Both the position numbers and the translations under genes were made by a program. A stretch of DNA of 64,000 bases, taken from Pseudomonas gingeri. Its GTDB lineage: Bacteria; Pseudomonadota; Gammaproteobacteria; Pseudomonadales; Pseudomonadaceae. Below the pieces are notes generated by a model. It had not been told where the DNA came from, did not search any database, and saw nothing but the letters and a program-made list of their open reading frames with translations. Below, piece by piece: positions 43,901-52,644 of this stretch; the stretch's first letter is position 1, and the number at the start of each line of letters is the position of its first letter. The DNA lies in the NCBI RefSeq assembly GCF_013386115.1, contig NZ_JACAOR010000001.1:958639-1022638 (forward strand), given 5' to 3'.

Positions 43901-44057
43901 GGTGCCCCTGGCGATCGCCACCGGGGCCAGCTCGGCGAGCCAGCAGGCCATCGGTACCGGGGTGATCGGCGGGATGATCAGCGCGACCCTGGCCGTGGTG
44001 TTCGTGCCGGTGTTCTTTGTGGTGGTGATGAAGCTGGTCAAGCGCAAGGAGCCTTGA
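40965..44057 (+). CDS. RND multidrug efflux transporter (HAE1 family, MexB/AcrB-like)
   Basis: A 1030-aa proton-driven inner-membrane pump with twelve membrane helices and two large periplasmic loops. Conserved pieces are FFIDRPIFAWVVAL at the start, GILVDDAIVVVENVER in helix 4 (proton-relay Asp pair), FIPMAFMQGSVG and, in the second half, a Lys in IGLSAKNAILIIEFA. The ATG at 40965 is preferred to a GTG six bases earlier. No outer membrane factor gene follows, so it must use one encoded elsewhere. The substrate is not predictable. Confidence 0.93.
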   Translation: MPHFFIDRPIFAWVVALFILLAGVLAIPQLPVAQYPNVAPPKVEIYAVYPGASAQTLDESVVSLIEQELNGADHLLYFESQSSLGSATITATFQPGTNPEMAQVDVQNRLKAVEPRLPAAVTQQGLQVEKVSAGFLLLATLTSNDGQYDDTALSDYLARNVMNEIKRLDGVGKAQLYGAERALRIWIDPQKLVGFNLTAADVSAAVAAQNAQVSAGSIGDLPGPSTQEITAAVLVKGQLSTPQEFADIVLRANPDGSSVRIGDVARVEVGSQEYQYSTRLNGKPSTAFSVQLAPGANALKTATLVRAKMDELSRYFPANVEYKIPYDTSPFVKVSITKVVYTLGEAMLLVFAVMFLFLQNIRYTLIPTLVVPVALMGTFATMLALGFSINVLTMFGMVLAIGILVDDAIVVVENVERIMVNEGLSPKEATRKAMGQISGAIIGITLVLVAVFIPMAFMQGSVGVIYQQFSLSMATSILFSAFLALTLTPALCATLLKPIAKGEHHAKGGFFGWFNRRFEQMSAGYERWVVQALKRSGRYLLLYGVLVVVLGLLFSRLPASFLPVEDQGYTITDIQLPPGASKNRTVKVVEQIEANNATEPGVGDTTMILGFSFSGSGQNAALAFTTLKDWSQRSAQDSAAAIAERANIAFGDLKDAVAYAILPPPVDGLGTSSGFEFRLQDRGGVGHEALMQARTELLAAATKSKVLANVRESALAEAPQVQLEVDRKQANALGVSFADIGNILSTAVGSSYINDFPNQGRMQRVVIQAEGDQRAQVADLLKIHVRNSNGKMVPLSAFVEARWTQGPAQLTRYNGYPAIAISGESAPGYSTGQAMEEMQRLVTQLPAGLGLEWTGLSLQERLSGSQAPILLGLSLLVVFLCLAALYESWSIPTSVLLVVPLGVLGAVLAVTLRGMPNDVFFKVGLITIIGLSAKNAILIIEFAKSLYDEGHDLLDATVQAARLRLRPIIMTSLAFILGVVPLAIATGASSASQQAIGTGVIGGMISATLAVVFVPVFFVVVMKLVKRKEP

Positions 44058-44075
44058 TCAGGGAGTGATCCCGAG

Positions 44076-44252
44076 GGCCCCTTCGCTGGCAAGCCAGCTC
44101 CCACAGGGAATCGGGTCGTGCCCATTGTTTGTGTCCGACTCGGGCACTTATGGGAGCTGGCACAAGCCAGCTCTCACAGGAAATCGGGTCGTGCGCATCG
44201 TTTGTGTTCGACTCGGACACTTGTGGGAGCTGGCTTGCCAGCGAAGAGGCCG
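44076..44252. repeat. REP cluster with internal 65-bp direct repeat
   Basis: Bounded by inverted REPs (CTTCGCTGGCAAGCCAGCTCCCAC at the left, its complement at the right). Inside, 44096-44160 and 44169-44233 are direct repeats of 65 bp (about 89% identical) containing GGTCGTG and TTTGTGT. It separates the convergent RND and hxcS genes. Confidence 0.85.
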
Positions 44253-44276
44253 GCACAGGCAACACTCCTGTCTCGG

Positions 44277-45488
44277 CTATTGCACCAGCTGGTTGATCTC
44301 GATGATCGGCAGCAATACCGCCATCACGATCACCAGCACCACCCCGCCCATCACCACGATCATCAGCGGTTCGAGCAGCGCGGTCATGCCCATGGCCCGC
44401 CGCTCGATGTCCCGCGACAGGGTCTGTGCCGCGCGTTCCAGCATCGGCGGCAACGAACCGGTTTTCTCGCCACTGGCAATCAGGTGGATCAATACCGGCG
44501 GAAAGACCTTCTCGACCTTCAGCGCCGCTGCCAGGTTCACCCCTTCCCTGACCCGCGCCGTGGCCTCGCTCACACTCAGGCTCAGGCGATCGTTCGACAC
44601 CGTCTGCCGCGCCGCTTCCAATGCCCGCAGCAACGGCACCCCGGCACCGCCGAGAATCGCCAGGGTCGAGGCGAACCGGGCGGTATTGAGTCCCAGCACA
44701 AAACGCCCGATCAGCGGCAGGCGCAGGATCCGGCTGTGCCAGCCCAGACGTGCCGCGGGTTTGCGCAGGTACAGGCGCCAACCCCAGAAACCACCGGCCA
44801 TGACGCTGAAACAGAGCCAGCCCCAGGCGCGGATGAAGTCACTGGCGTTGAGCATCACCAGGGTCAGCCCCGGCAGATCCTGGCGCGCCTGGGAAAACGC
44901 GCTGACCACCTGCGGCACCACATAGCTGAGCAGGAAGATCACGATGGCCACCGACACCAGCCCGACCACGCCCGGATAGATAAAGGCGGTGAGGATCTTG
45001 CCCCGCAGGTTGTTGCGTTCCTCGATGTAGTCGGCCAGTCGCTCCATGACCTGGGCCAGGTCGCCGGACTCCTCGCCCGCGGCTATCAGCGCCCGGTAGA
45101 TCTCCGGAAAGTCCCTGGGGCGCTTGGCCAGGGCTTCGGCCAGGCGCATGCCGCCCCGGACATCGGCGCGCACCGCGCTCAGGGTCTGGGCGATATGCTT
45201 GCGTTCGGCCTGTTCCACCGTGGCGCTCAGCGCCGCCTCCAGTGGCAGGCTGGCACCCAGCAGGCTCGCCAGCTGGCGGGTGGCCCAGGCCAGGTCGTTG
45301 TCCGACAGCTTGGCGCTGAACAGACCGCCGCCCGCCCCGCCACTCTCGCCCCCGTCGGCCTTGACCGACAAGGCGGTCAGGCCGCGACTGCGCAGCACGC
45401 CCATCGCCGCACTCTGGCTGTCCGCCTCCAGATGGCCGGATTCGATCTTGCCGAGAGCGTCGGCGGCTTCGAAGCGATAGCGATTCAT
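44277..45488 (-). CDS. hxcS: type II secretion inner-membrane platform protein (GspF)
   Basis: A 403-aa GspF-family protein with three to four membrane helices and two T2SSF domains: LASLLGASLPLEAALSATVE (about residue 70-90) and the second copy around LAILGGAGVPLLRALEAARQ (about 270). It forms the platform contacting the GspE ATPase. Its ATG overlaps the hxcR stop (TGATG). Gene order matches the P. aeruginosa hxc locus, where hxcS is the last secretion gene; there lapA follows, here a REP cluster and an RND pump. Confidence 0.93.
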   Translation of the reverse strand: MNRYRFEAADALGKIESGHLEADSQSAAMGVLRSRGLTALSVKADGGESGGAGGGLFSAKLSDNDLAWATRQLASLLGASLPLEAALSATVEQAERKHIAQTLSAVRADVRGGMRLAEALAKRPRDFPEIYRALIAAGEESGDLAQVMERLADYIEERNNLRGKILTAFIYPGVVGLVSVAIVIFLLSYVVPQVVSAFSQARQDLPGLTLVMLNASDFIRAWGWLCFSVMAGGFWGWRLYLRKPAARLGWHSRILRLPLIGRFVLGLNTARFASTLAILGGAGVPLLRALEAARQTVSNDRLSLSVSEATARVREGVNLAAALKVEKVFPPVLIHLIASGEKTGSLPPMLERAAQTLSRDIERRAMGMTALLEPLMIVVMGGVVLVIVMAVLLPIIEINQLVQ

Positions 45489-46894
45489 CAGGCGTCCCGT
45501 GTCACGCGAAGGATTTCTTCCGGCGCCGTGGCACCGCTGCGCACCCAGCGTTCACCGTCCTCGCGCATGCTCAGCATGCCGGCCGCGCGAGCGGCCAGGC
45601 GCAGGGCCTGTTCCCCGGCTCCCTGGTGGATCAGGGTGCGGACGTCATCGTCGATGCAGAACAGTTCGTGGATGCCGGTACGGCCGCTGTAGCCGGTGTG
45701 ATTGCAGGCGCTGCAGCCCACCGGACGCCAGGTGCCCGGCGTGGCCGGGTCCTCCTCGCGACAGTGCTGGCACAGCCGTCGCACCAGCCGCTGGGCCAGT
45801 ACCCCGAGCATCGACGACGCCAGCAGGAACGGCTCCACGCCCATGTCGATCAGGCGGTTGACCGCCGACACCGCGTCATTGGTGTGCAGCGTCGCCAGCA
45901 CCAGGTGACCGGTGAGCGAGGCCTGCACGGCGATCTGCGCGGTTTCCAGGTCGCGGATCTCGCCGATCATGATGATGTCAGGGTCCTGGCGCAGGATCGC
46001 CCGCAGGGCCAGGGCAAAGGTCATGTCGATCTTGGCGTTGACCTGGATCTGGCTGATGCCCGGCAGGTCGTATTCCACCGGATCCTCGACGGTGAGAATA
46101 TTGCTGGTACTGGCGTCGAGCCGGGCCAGCGCGGCATAGAGGCTGGTGGTCTTGCCGCTGCCCGTGGGACCGGTGACCAGGACGATGCCGTGGGGCTGGC
46201 GGATCAGGTGATCGAGCCGGGCCAGCACGTCGGGGTCCATGCCCAGGGTTTCCAGTTGCAGGCGCCCGGCCTGCTTGTCCAGCAGCCGCATCACCACCCG
46301 CTCGCCATGCCCGGTGGGCACGGTGGAGACGCGGATATCGATCGGACGCCCGGCCACCCGCAGGGCAATCCGACCGTCCTGGGGCAGGCGTTTTTCGGCG
46401 ATGTCCAACTGCGCCATGATCTTGATCCGCGACACCAGCGCGCCATGCAGCGCCTTGCGTGGCGACACCACGTCGCGCAGCGTGCCGTCGACCCGGTAGC
46501 GCACCACCGAATGGGTCTCGAACGGCTCGATATGGATGTCGCTGGCCTCGTCCCGTGCCGCCTGGGTCAGCAAGGCATTGATCATGCGGATCACCGGCGC
46601 GCCGTCCTGGGTGTCCAGCAGGTCGGTGATTTCCGGGATGTCCTGCATCAGCCGGTCGAGGTCCACCTCGTTTTCCGCCGCGCCGACCACCGCCGCCGCG
46701 CTGCCGGTATCGGCGTAGGAGCTGGCGAGCAGGCCGTCGAGTTCTTCGTCGCGCACCCGCTCCAGGCGCGCCGGACCGAACTGGCGGCGCACCTCGCTGA
46801 TGGCCCAGCCCGGCGTCGAGGGACAGGCACTCAGCACACCGTCGCACAACACCACCCGCTGCGCCTTGGCCCAGGCATACGGCAACGCACTCAT
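45488..46894 (-). CDS. hxcR: type II secretion ATPase (GspE)
   Basis: A 468-aa hexameric ATPase that drives pseudopilus assembly. It has the Walker A GPTGSGKTTSLY (about residue 232), the Asp box ILTVEDPVEYDLPG, Walker B DIIMIGEIRD and the His box HLVLATLHTND. The tetra-cysteine zinc motif (CQHC and, 19 residues on, CSAC) is intact. The start at 46894 is preferred to a GTG nine bases upstream. It lies between hxcQ, across a REP pair, and hxcS. Confidence 0.95.
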   Translation of the reverse strand: MSALPYAWAKAQRVVLCDGVLSACPSTPGWAISEVRRQFGPARLERVRDEELDGLLASSYADTGSAAAVVGAAENEVDLDRLMQDIPEITDLLDTQDGAPVIRMINALLTQAARDEASDIHIEPFETHSVVRYRVDGTLRDVVSPRKALHGALVSRIKIMAQLDIAEKRLPQDGRIALRVAGRPIDIRVSTVPTGHGERVVMRLLDKQAGRLQLETLGMDPDVLARLDHLIRQPHGIVLVTGPTGSGKTTSLYAALARLDASTSNILTVEDPVEYDLPGISQIQVNAKIDMTFALALRAILRQDPDIIMIGEIRDLETAQIAVQASLTGHLVLATLHTNDAVSAVNRLIDMGVEPFLLASSMLGVLAQRLVRRLCQHCREEDPATPGTWRPVGCSACNHTGYSGRTGIHELFCIDDDVRTLIHQGAGEQALRLAARAAGMLSMREDGERWVRSGATAPEEILRVTRDA

Positions 46895-46929
46895 GGTGAA
46901 CACTCCCTTCGCGCCGCTTGCGCCCTACC

Positions 46930-47002
46930 TGTGGGAGCGGGCTTGCCCGCGAAGAGGACCTCGAGGACGCCAAAAGCTTCGCGGGCAAGCCCGCTCCCAC
47001 AA
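46930..47002. repeat. inverted REP pair (BIME)
   Basis: GTGGGAGCGGGCTTGCCCGCGAAG at 46931-46954 and its reverse complement at 46979-47001 face each other across a short spacer, forming a possible long hairpin between hxcQ and hxcR. This may set different mRNA levels for the two genes. Confidence 0.9.
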
Positions 47003-47006
47003 GGGT

Positions 47007-49412
47007 TCATGGCTGCGACCTGTCATTGAGCGACACCGGCACCGCGCGGATCGGCGCCCGTGGCGTCTGTGGCACGGGCGACGGCTGCGAACCGGGGATC
47101 GCTTCGGCGGCATTCGGCAACTGCGGCGCCTGCATGTCCGGCATGGCCCAGTTGCGATCCGGCTGCAGGCTGCCCTGGGCGCGGCGGATAAAATCGTAGC
47201 GATTCAAGGTGATCGCCCGCCCGGCTGCACCATCGCGAATGATGTAGGGCCGCAGGAACACCATCAGGTTGGTCTTGTTGGTGGTACGTCGTTCGTGGCG
47301 AAACAGCGCGCCGATGCCGGGGATGTCCGACAGGAACGGCACGCCGTCGTTGCTCTGGGTGTAGCCGTCCTGCAACAGGCCGCCGAGGACCATGATCTGC
47401 CCGTCGTCGAGCAGGATGCTGGTGTCGATCGCGCGCTTGTTGGTCACGGTGCCGGCGGCCGTCGCGGTGGCGCGATCATCGACGCTGCTGACTTCCTGGT
47501 AGATATCCAGCTTGACCGTGCCGCCCTCGGAGATCTGCGGCCGGACATTGAGCTTGAGACCGACTTCCTCGCGCTGGATGGTCTGGAACGGGTTGTTGCT
47601 CGAGTTGCTGCCGTTGGTCACGTACTGGCCGCTGACAAAGGGAATGGTCTGGCCGACGAAGATGCTCGCCACTTCGTTGTCGAGGGTCAGCAGGTTCGGC
47701 GTTGACAGCACATTGGAGCCGCCCTTGCTTTTCAGGGCCTTGGCCAGCACCTTGAGGTCCATCACCCGGCCGATCCCGGGAATGTCCACGGCGCCGCGGA
47801 CCACGCCGACACTCAGGCCCTGGGGCAAGGCATCGATGCTGTTCTTGGCGGTGGTGACCAGCCCGGTGCCGCCGAGGTTGACGCCACCGATCACACCGTT
47901 GCCACCGAGGTTGCCGCTCTGCCATTGCACGCCGAACTCATTGGCGTCGTCTTCGCTGACTTCGACGATCAGGCTTTCGATCACCACCTGGGCGCGACGC
48001 TGGTCGAGCAGGTCGATGACCTCGCGCAGGTTGCGGTACAACGGCTCCGGTGCGGAGATCAGCAAGGTGTTGGTGGTGGCATCGGCCTGGATGGTCACGC
48101 CACCGGCGGAAAACGCCACGTTCTGCTCGCCGGACGCCGTCGCGCCACCGGCCTGGCTGGCGCCGGAGCGGGCGCCCTGGCCGTAAACCGAGCCGCTGCT
48201 GGCGCTGGTGGCGGTGCTGCCCTGGGTGCTGCCATTGGCCTGGCTGCTGTTCTGGTTGTTCTGGCTGCTGCTGTTGCTCCCGCCACCGCTGAGCATCGCC
48301 CGGGTCGGGTCGCCCTGCCCTTCGCCGCTGTCGCTTTCACCGGTGAGCAGGCCGCGCAGGGCCTGGGCCAGCTTGCCGGCCTGGGCGTTGCGCAGGTAGA
48401 CCACATGCAGGTTGCTCGGATTGCTCTGGGCATTGTCGAGCTTGTAGATCAGTTCCCGCACCAGTTGCGTACGCTCCGGGCTGCTGGCGCGGATGATGAT
48501 CGAGTTGGAGCGCGGGTCGCCGAGCACGCTGATCTTCTGGGTCGGATCGTTGCCCTGGTTCTCCAGCAGCTCGGCGACCATGCTGGCGATATCGCTGGCG
48601 ATGCCGTTCTGGATGGTCACCACATCGGTGTCGATGGCGCTCGGCGTATCGATGCTGGCGATCAGGCTCGCCACCCGTTGCAGGTTCTCCGCATAGTCGG
48701 TGATGACCACGGTGTTGTTGCCCGGATAGGCATTGATCGGGTTGTTCGGCGAAACGATCGGCCGCAGCACCGGGATCAGGTTGACCGCATTCTCGTATTG
48801 CAGGCGGAAGGTGCGGGTCAGCATGCCGTTTTCCGCCGGGCGATCGGCACTGTAGATCGGCCCACCCAGCAGCTTGGCGTCCGCTTCCGGCACCACCTGG
48901 CTGACACCGCCGACATCGACCACGCTGAAACCCTGCATGCGCAAGGCCGCCAGCAACATGTCATAGGCCCGGTGGGCCGGCACTTCGCCTTCGGAAACCA
49001 GGGTCAGGTTGCCCTTGACCCGCGGATCGACCAGAAACTGCCGCCCGGTGGAGCGCGACAAGGCGCGGACCACCGCCTGGATATCGGCGTCGACAAAATT
49101 CAGTTGCACGGGCTGGTCACCCAGGGGGTTGCTCGCCGGCAGGCTTTTACCGGCAGCACCCTTGCCTTTCCCCGTGGTGTTCAGCGGATGTTGCACGCGC
49201 CGTTGCTGTTCGACCTGGGCCTGGACCCGCTGCCGATCCGCCACGGCGTCGCCGCTCTTGACCGTCGAGCCCAGTGGCCGGCCCAGCTCGCTTTCCACCA
49301 GCAGCGGAGCCTGCGGTGTCGTGCCGCTGCTGCACGCCGTCAACGCCAGCAGCAACCACGGGGCCGCCGCTTGCCGGCAACGCAACCCATACAAAGAACC
49401 TGACCACTTCAT
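47007..49412 (-). CDS. hxcQ: type II secretion secretin, lipoprotein type (GspD)
   Basis: An 801-aa outer-membrane channel. Its signal peptide ends in the lipobox LLALTAC, so it is itself a lipoprotein, the feature that marks HxcQ against XcpQ. N0 (NFVDADIQAVVRALS), N1-N3 domains and the secretin core (VGQTIPFVSG, LKLNVRPQISEGG, VLGGLLQDG, IPGIGALFR) are all present. A 40-residue Ser/Asn/Gln-rich stretch (about residues 375-425) lies in the N3 region. No pilotin would be needed. The ATG overlaps the hxcZ stop. Confidence 0.95.
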   Translation of the reverse strand: MKWSGSLYGLRCRQAAAPWLLLALTACSSGTTPQAPLLVESELGRPLGSTVKSGDAVADRQRVQAQVEQQRRVQHPLNTTGKGKGAAGKSLPASNPLGDQPVQLNFVDADIQAVVRALSRSTGRQFLVDPRVKGNLTLVSEGEVPAHRAYDMLLAALRMQGFSVVDVGGVSQVVPEADAKLLGGPIYSADRPAENGMLTRTFRLQYENAVNLIPVLRPIVSPNNPINAYPGNNTVVITDYAENLQRVASLIASIDTPSAIDTDVVTIQNGIASDIASMVAELLENQGNDPTQKISVLGDPRSNSIIIRASSPERTQLVRELIYKLDNAQSNPSNLHVVYLRNAQAGKLAQALRGLLTGESDSGEGQGDPTRAMLSGGGSNSSSQNNQNSSQANGSTQGSTATSASSGSVYGQGARSGASQAGGATASGEQNVAFSAGGVTIQADATTNTLLISAPEPLYRNLREVIDLLDQRRAQVVIESLIVEVSEDDANEFGVQWQSGNLGGNGVIGGVNLGGTGLVTTAKNSIDALPQGLSVGVVRGAVDIPGIGRVMDLKVLAKALKSKGGSNVLSTPNLLTLDNEVASIFVGQTIPFVSGQYVTNGSNSSNNPFQTIQREEVGLKLNVRPQISEGGTVKLDIYQEVSSVDDRATATAAGTVTNKRAIDTSILLDDGQIMVLGGLLQDGYTQSNDGVPFLSDIPGIGALFRHERRTTNKTNLMVFLRPYIIRDGAAGRAITLNRYDFIRRAQGSLQPDRNWAMPDMQAPQLPNAAEAIPGSQPSPVPQTPRAPIRAVPVSLNDRSQP

Positions 49413-49951
49413 GAAGCTTCCTTAGCGCCACGCGCCTGATCCATGCGAACGGTTCCGGACAATCGGCCGGCCGAGCCATCGGGTTCGGTCGTACCCGTGC
49501 GTTGCAGACGGGCCTCGACCACTTCCAGGGTGAAAGAACGGGGGTTGCCCAGCAGCCAGCCCACCAGCGCATCGGCCGGGGCGTCGTCGAAGGTCAGCAG
49601 CCAGCCTTCGGCACTGCCCTGCAATTGGTAATGCCCGGCCAGCCCGCTGGCTTCGAGGCTGGCGCGCAGGCCCGGCTCGACACCGTCGACGCCCGGCATC
49701 GCCAGGCCTTGCAGCAAGCTGTCGAGGGTCTGGGCCTGAGTGCGCAGCCTGGGAGTTTCCAGCGCCCAGAAATCGATTTTCTTCAGCGGCGGCTGGATCA
49801 GTACCAGCCAGACGAACAGCGCCGAAACACCGAGGGCCATACCGCTGACCAGGCGTTTTTCCCGCAACGCCAGGCCGCTCCAGTACGCCTGTGCCTGACT
49901 TGCCAGGACCTGCCAGCGGGCCCGGTACCGGTTCAACCAGGGGTTACTCAT
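49409..49951 (-). CDS. hxcZ: type II secretion protein GspM
   Basis: A 180-aa bitopic inner-membrane protein: a cytoplasmic N-terminus, one membrane helix at residues about 32-52 (ALGVSALFVWLVLIQPPL) and a ferredoxin-like periplasmic domain. GspM binds GspL in the platform. The start at 49951 gives an 8-base overlap with hxcY and an ordinary GspM length. Position between GspL and the secretin follows the hxc order. Confidence 0.85.
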   Translation of the reverse strand: MSNPWLNRYRARWQVLASQAQAYWSGLALREKRLVSGMALGVSALFVWLVLIQPPLKKIDFWALETPRLRTQAQTLDSLLQGLAMPGVDGVEPGLRASLEASGLAGHYQLQGSAEGWLLTFDDAPADALVGWLLGNPRSFTLEVVEARLQRTGTTEPDGSAGRLSGTVRMDQARGAKEAS

Positions 49952-51104
49952 TTTCCGCCTCCGCCACCGGTTGTATCGGTTCGGCCTGGACCCTGAGGGT
50001 CCAGCCTTCGGGCGCCGGCGTGGCCAGCACGCCAGCCTGGACCAGCGTGGCCTGCCAGGTACCGCCGTTGCCCGGCTTGCGCATGTCCGACAGGGTATCG
50101 AGGTGCAGTTCACCGTTGTCGAACACCAGGCTTTGCACGCCACCGACCATGAACGGCATCGCCAGGCCGGCCTGCTGGACCAGTCGGGAGAAATCGCTGT
50201 CGCCGTCACCGGCCGTCTGCCGCTGGGTCAGTTGCTGACGGGCCTGCTGCAGGGGATTGAGCACCATCGGCAGCGCCGGAAAGGCCTGCTTGACCCGCTG
50301 TACCATCCACGACTTGAGCTGCTGGCCCTGCTCGACCTGCCGCGCCGCATAGAGGTTCAAGCCCACCGCCCAGACCACCACGGCCAGCGCGCAGCAGGCC
50401 AGCGCCCGGCCCCAGTGACCGCCTTCGGCTCCCGGCTGACGCAACGCACCGTGCAAGCCCCAGGTCGGTGTCGGGCCGCTCCAGCGCCGATTGGCGGGCA
50501 ATACCTGGACCAGGGCATGGCTCAGCGGCGGCTCGCCCAGCCAGTGCAGCACTTCGCCCCGTCCGAGCAGTTGCGCCAGCGCCTGATCGATATCCGGATG
50601 CACCTCGGCCCGGTCGGTGCCCAGGCGGATCAGCAGGTGTTCATCCAGGGCCTCCACCACCGGCTCGCCGGCAATCACCGGCAGGCAACCGGCGGCCGGA
50701 TACAGGCCGCGCAGCTTGATCCCGGCCTGTCGCAACAACGCGCCGAAGCGTTCCAGCGCAGCACGTTGCAGCCAGGCGATCTGGACCTGGCCCTCGGTGT
50801 CCCGTGGGCCATGGACGATATGCATCGACTCGCAGCCGCCGAGGATCAACGCCTGGGCAGCGCAGTCGACCGCTGCGCGAACCTTCGCCGGCGCCAGGAC
50901 CGGCAGTTCGAGACTGGCCAGCAGGCTGTCCCGTGGATGCAGGTAACACTCCACGGCCAGGCCTTTATGCGCCTGGGCCAGGCGCGCCAGGCTGGCCTGG
51001 CCGGTTGCTTCGACCTGGCCCTGGCGATCCAGCCGGGCAAAGGCCAGCGGACTGTCGAGGTCCAGGCTGTCCAGGGGCGACAGCGCCACGCGTAGCAACG
51101 TCAT
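49944..51104 (-). CDS. hxcY: type II secretion protein GspL
   Basis: A 386-aa protein with a cytoplasmic actin-like N-terminal part (about residues 1-240), one membrane helix at about 243-260 (ALACCALAVVVWAVGLNLYA) and a periplasmic domain. GspL recruits the GspE ATPase to the inner membrane. The start at 51104 overlaps the hxcX stop (ATGA). Sequence conservation of GspL is low, so the call rests on architecture and gene order. Confidence 0.85.
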   Translation of the reverse strand: MTLLRVALSPLDSLDLDSPLAFARLDRQGQVEATGQASLARLAQAHKGLAVECYLHPRDSLLASLELPVLAPAKVRAAVDCAAQALILGGCESMHIVHGPRDTEGQVQIAWLQRAALERFGALLRQAGIKLRGLYPAAGCLPVIAGEPVVEALDEHLLIRLGTDRAEVHPDIDQALAQLLGRGEVLHWLGEPPLSHALVQVLPANRRWSGPTPTWGLHGALRQPGAEGGHWGRALACCALAVVVWAVGLNLYAARQVEQGQQLKSWMVQRVKQAFPALPMVLNPLQQARQQLTQRQTAGDGDSDFSRLVQQAGLAMPFMVGGVQSLVFDNGELHLDTLSDMRKPGNGGTWQATLVQAGVLATPAPEGWTLRVQAEPIQPVAEAENE

Positions 51105-52087
51105 ACGCCCACCCGCGACCAGATCACCTGGGGCATCTGCTCCTGGCTGCGGTGCAACAGCGCCGCCAGGCTGACGCGACGCCGCTCGCCACGCGATTGC
51201 CCGGTGAGCAGGAACCAGTCGCTGGTGATCCCGACCTTGATATCGGTGACGATCAATTGCGGCATGCGCAGGCGATTGACGAAGTCGCCGCGGTTGATGA
51301 ACCACTGCCCCGCATCGCGCTCGTTGATCAGGCCCCGGGCACGTTGCGGTGACAGTCCCGGGACCTGGGACGCCAGCACCTCGGCGGTCGCGGTATTGCC
51401 GTTGACCCAGGTGTTGGCCGGCAGGATGGTCACATGGGGCGCGAGCAAGGCCAGGGTCTGCTCATCCACACCCTCGACGCTCCTGAGGTCCTGCAGGCTG
51501 CGCAGCATCGGCCGGGTCGCCGGCAGTGGCTTGAGGGCGGCTCCGGGCGAGGTCAGCCGGCCACTGTCGAAACTGCCGCGCACGGTCGTCGCCGGCACGC
51601 GGTCGGGGTCCGACACCCGTGGATAGGAGGCAATCACCCGCTGGGCGATACGCTGGCCTACCGCCGCCTTGACGCCGAGCAACTCGCACAGGCGGGCAAA
51701 GCCCTGCATCTGTTCGGCGTCGACCCGCTCGTCCTGCACCAGGTTGCGCAGGTTGAACTTGCCCTGCTCGTCCTCCAGGCGGCCGTCGAACTGGCCGCCA
51801 CGCTCGCCCGACGGCGAGGCGACGAAGGGTTGGGCCCAGGCTTGCGCCAGATGGGTCAACGGATCGCGCTGGCGGGCTTCCCACAACAATTGGCGACTGA
51901 GCTCAAGGCCGCCGCGCAACTGCCAGGAGCCCTGGACCCGCAGTTGCTCGGCCTCCAGGCCACGGGTAAAGACCGTCTCGCGAGTGAGCATGCCGCCGGC
52001 GATCACCGCCACCACGGCGGCGATCAGCAAGGCGCTGATGATCGCCATGCCCTGTTGCTTCGCCGCTGTCAGCGAATAGGCGTTCAT
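51101..52087 (-). CDS. hxcX: type II secretion minor pseudopilin GspK
   Basis: A 328-aa protein with a prepilin-like leader and hydrophobic helix (QQGMAIISALLIAAVVAVIAGG); the cleavage-site residue after Gly is Met, and the usual Glu5 is missing, as in other GspK proteins. The large globular domain after it contains LNLRNLV-like and SPGAA stretches typical of T2SSK. It caps the pseudopilus tip with GspI and GspJ. It follows hxcT by 8 bases. Confidence 0.9.
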   Translation of the reverse strand: MNAYSLTAAKQQGMAIISALLIAAVVAVIAGGMLTRETVFTRGLEAEQLRVQGSWQLRGGLELSRQLLWEARQRDPLTHLAQAWAQPFVASPSGERGGQFDGRLEDEQGKFNLRNLVQDERVDAEQMQGFARLCELLGVKAAVGQRIAQRVIASYPRVSDPDRVPATTVRGSFDSGRLTSPGAALKPLPATRPMLRSLQDLRSVEGVDEQTLALLAPHVTILPANTWVNGNTATAEVLASQVPGLSPQRARGLINERDAGQWFINRGDFVNRLRMPQLIVTDIKVGITSDWFLLTGQSRGERRRVSLAALLHRSQEQMPQVIWSRVGV

Positions 52088-52095
52088 GGCTGGCG

Positions 52096-52545
52096 CTACA
52101 GTTGCCAGGAGCCGATATCGGCATTGACCCCGTCACCGTCCGGCTTGCCGTCGGCACCCAGGGAAAACACGTCGACTTCGCCATTGGCGCCAGGATTGAG
52201 GTACTGGTAAGGACGCCCCCACGGATCGTTGGGCAGGCGCTCCAGGTAGGAGCGCCAGTTGCTGTCCTTGGCGTTCGCCGGACGCTCGGCGAGGATCTTC
52301 AGGCCCTGGTTCTGGCTCGGATAGCCGCCGTGATCGAGGCGATAGAGCTTGAGCGCCTGCATCAATCCGCCGATGTCCTGCCTGGCCGCGGTGGCCCGGG
52401 CCTGGTCGGGACGATCGAGGACCTTGGGTACCACCATGGCGGCGAGAATCCCGAGGATCACCACCACCACCATGATCTCGATCAGCGTGAATCCCTGTTG
52501 TGCCCGACGAGTGCTGGAACGGGAATTGATGCGCGCGATATCCAT
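52096..52545 (-). CDS. hxcT: type II secretion major pseudopilin GspG
   Basis: A 149-aa pseudopilin. The leader ends at RRAQQG and is cleaved before FTLIEIMVVVVILGILAAMV, with the conserved Glu5. The C-terminal domain has the YPSQNQGLKIL and DPWGRPYQYLNPG motifs of GspG, which bind calcium. The start at 52545 follows AAGGATT. A prepilin peptidase is not encoded in the window, so the one used for type IV pili or another system is needed. Confidence 0.95.
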   Translation of the reverse strand: MDIARINSRSSTRRAQQGFTLIEIMVVVVILGILAAMVVPKVLDRPDQARATAARQDIGGLMQALKLYRLDHGGYPSQNQGLKILAERPANAKDSNWRSYLERLPNDPWGRPYQYLNPGANGEVDVFSLGADGKPDGDGVNADIGSWQL

Positions 52546-52644
52546 CTCGACAATCCTTGGCTTGATTCGATTCGCGGCGGATTGTTGCAAGAAGATATGT
52601 CACTGGTATTGAAAATCCTCGGGTGAACAGGGCCTTGGTTTGAA

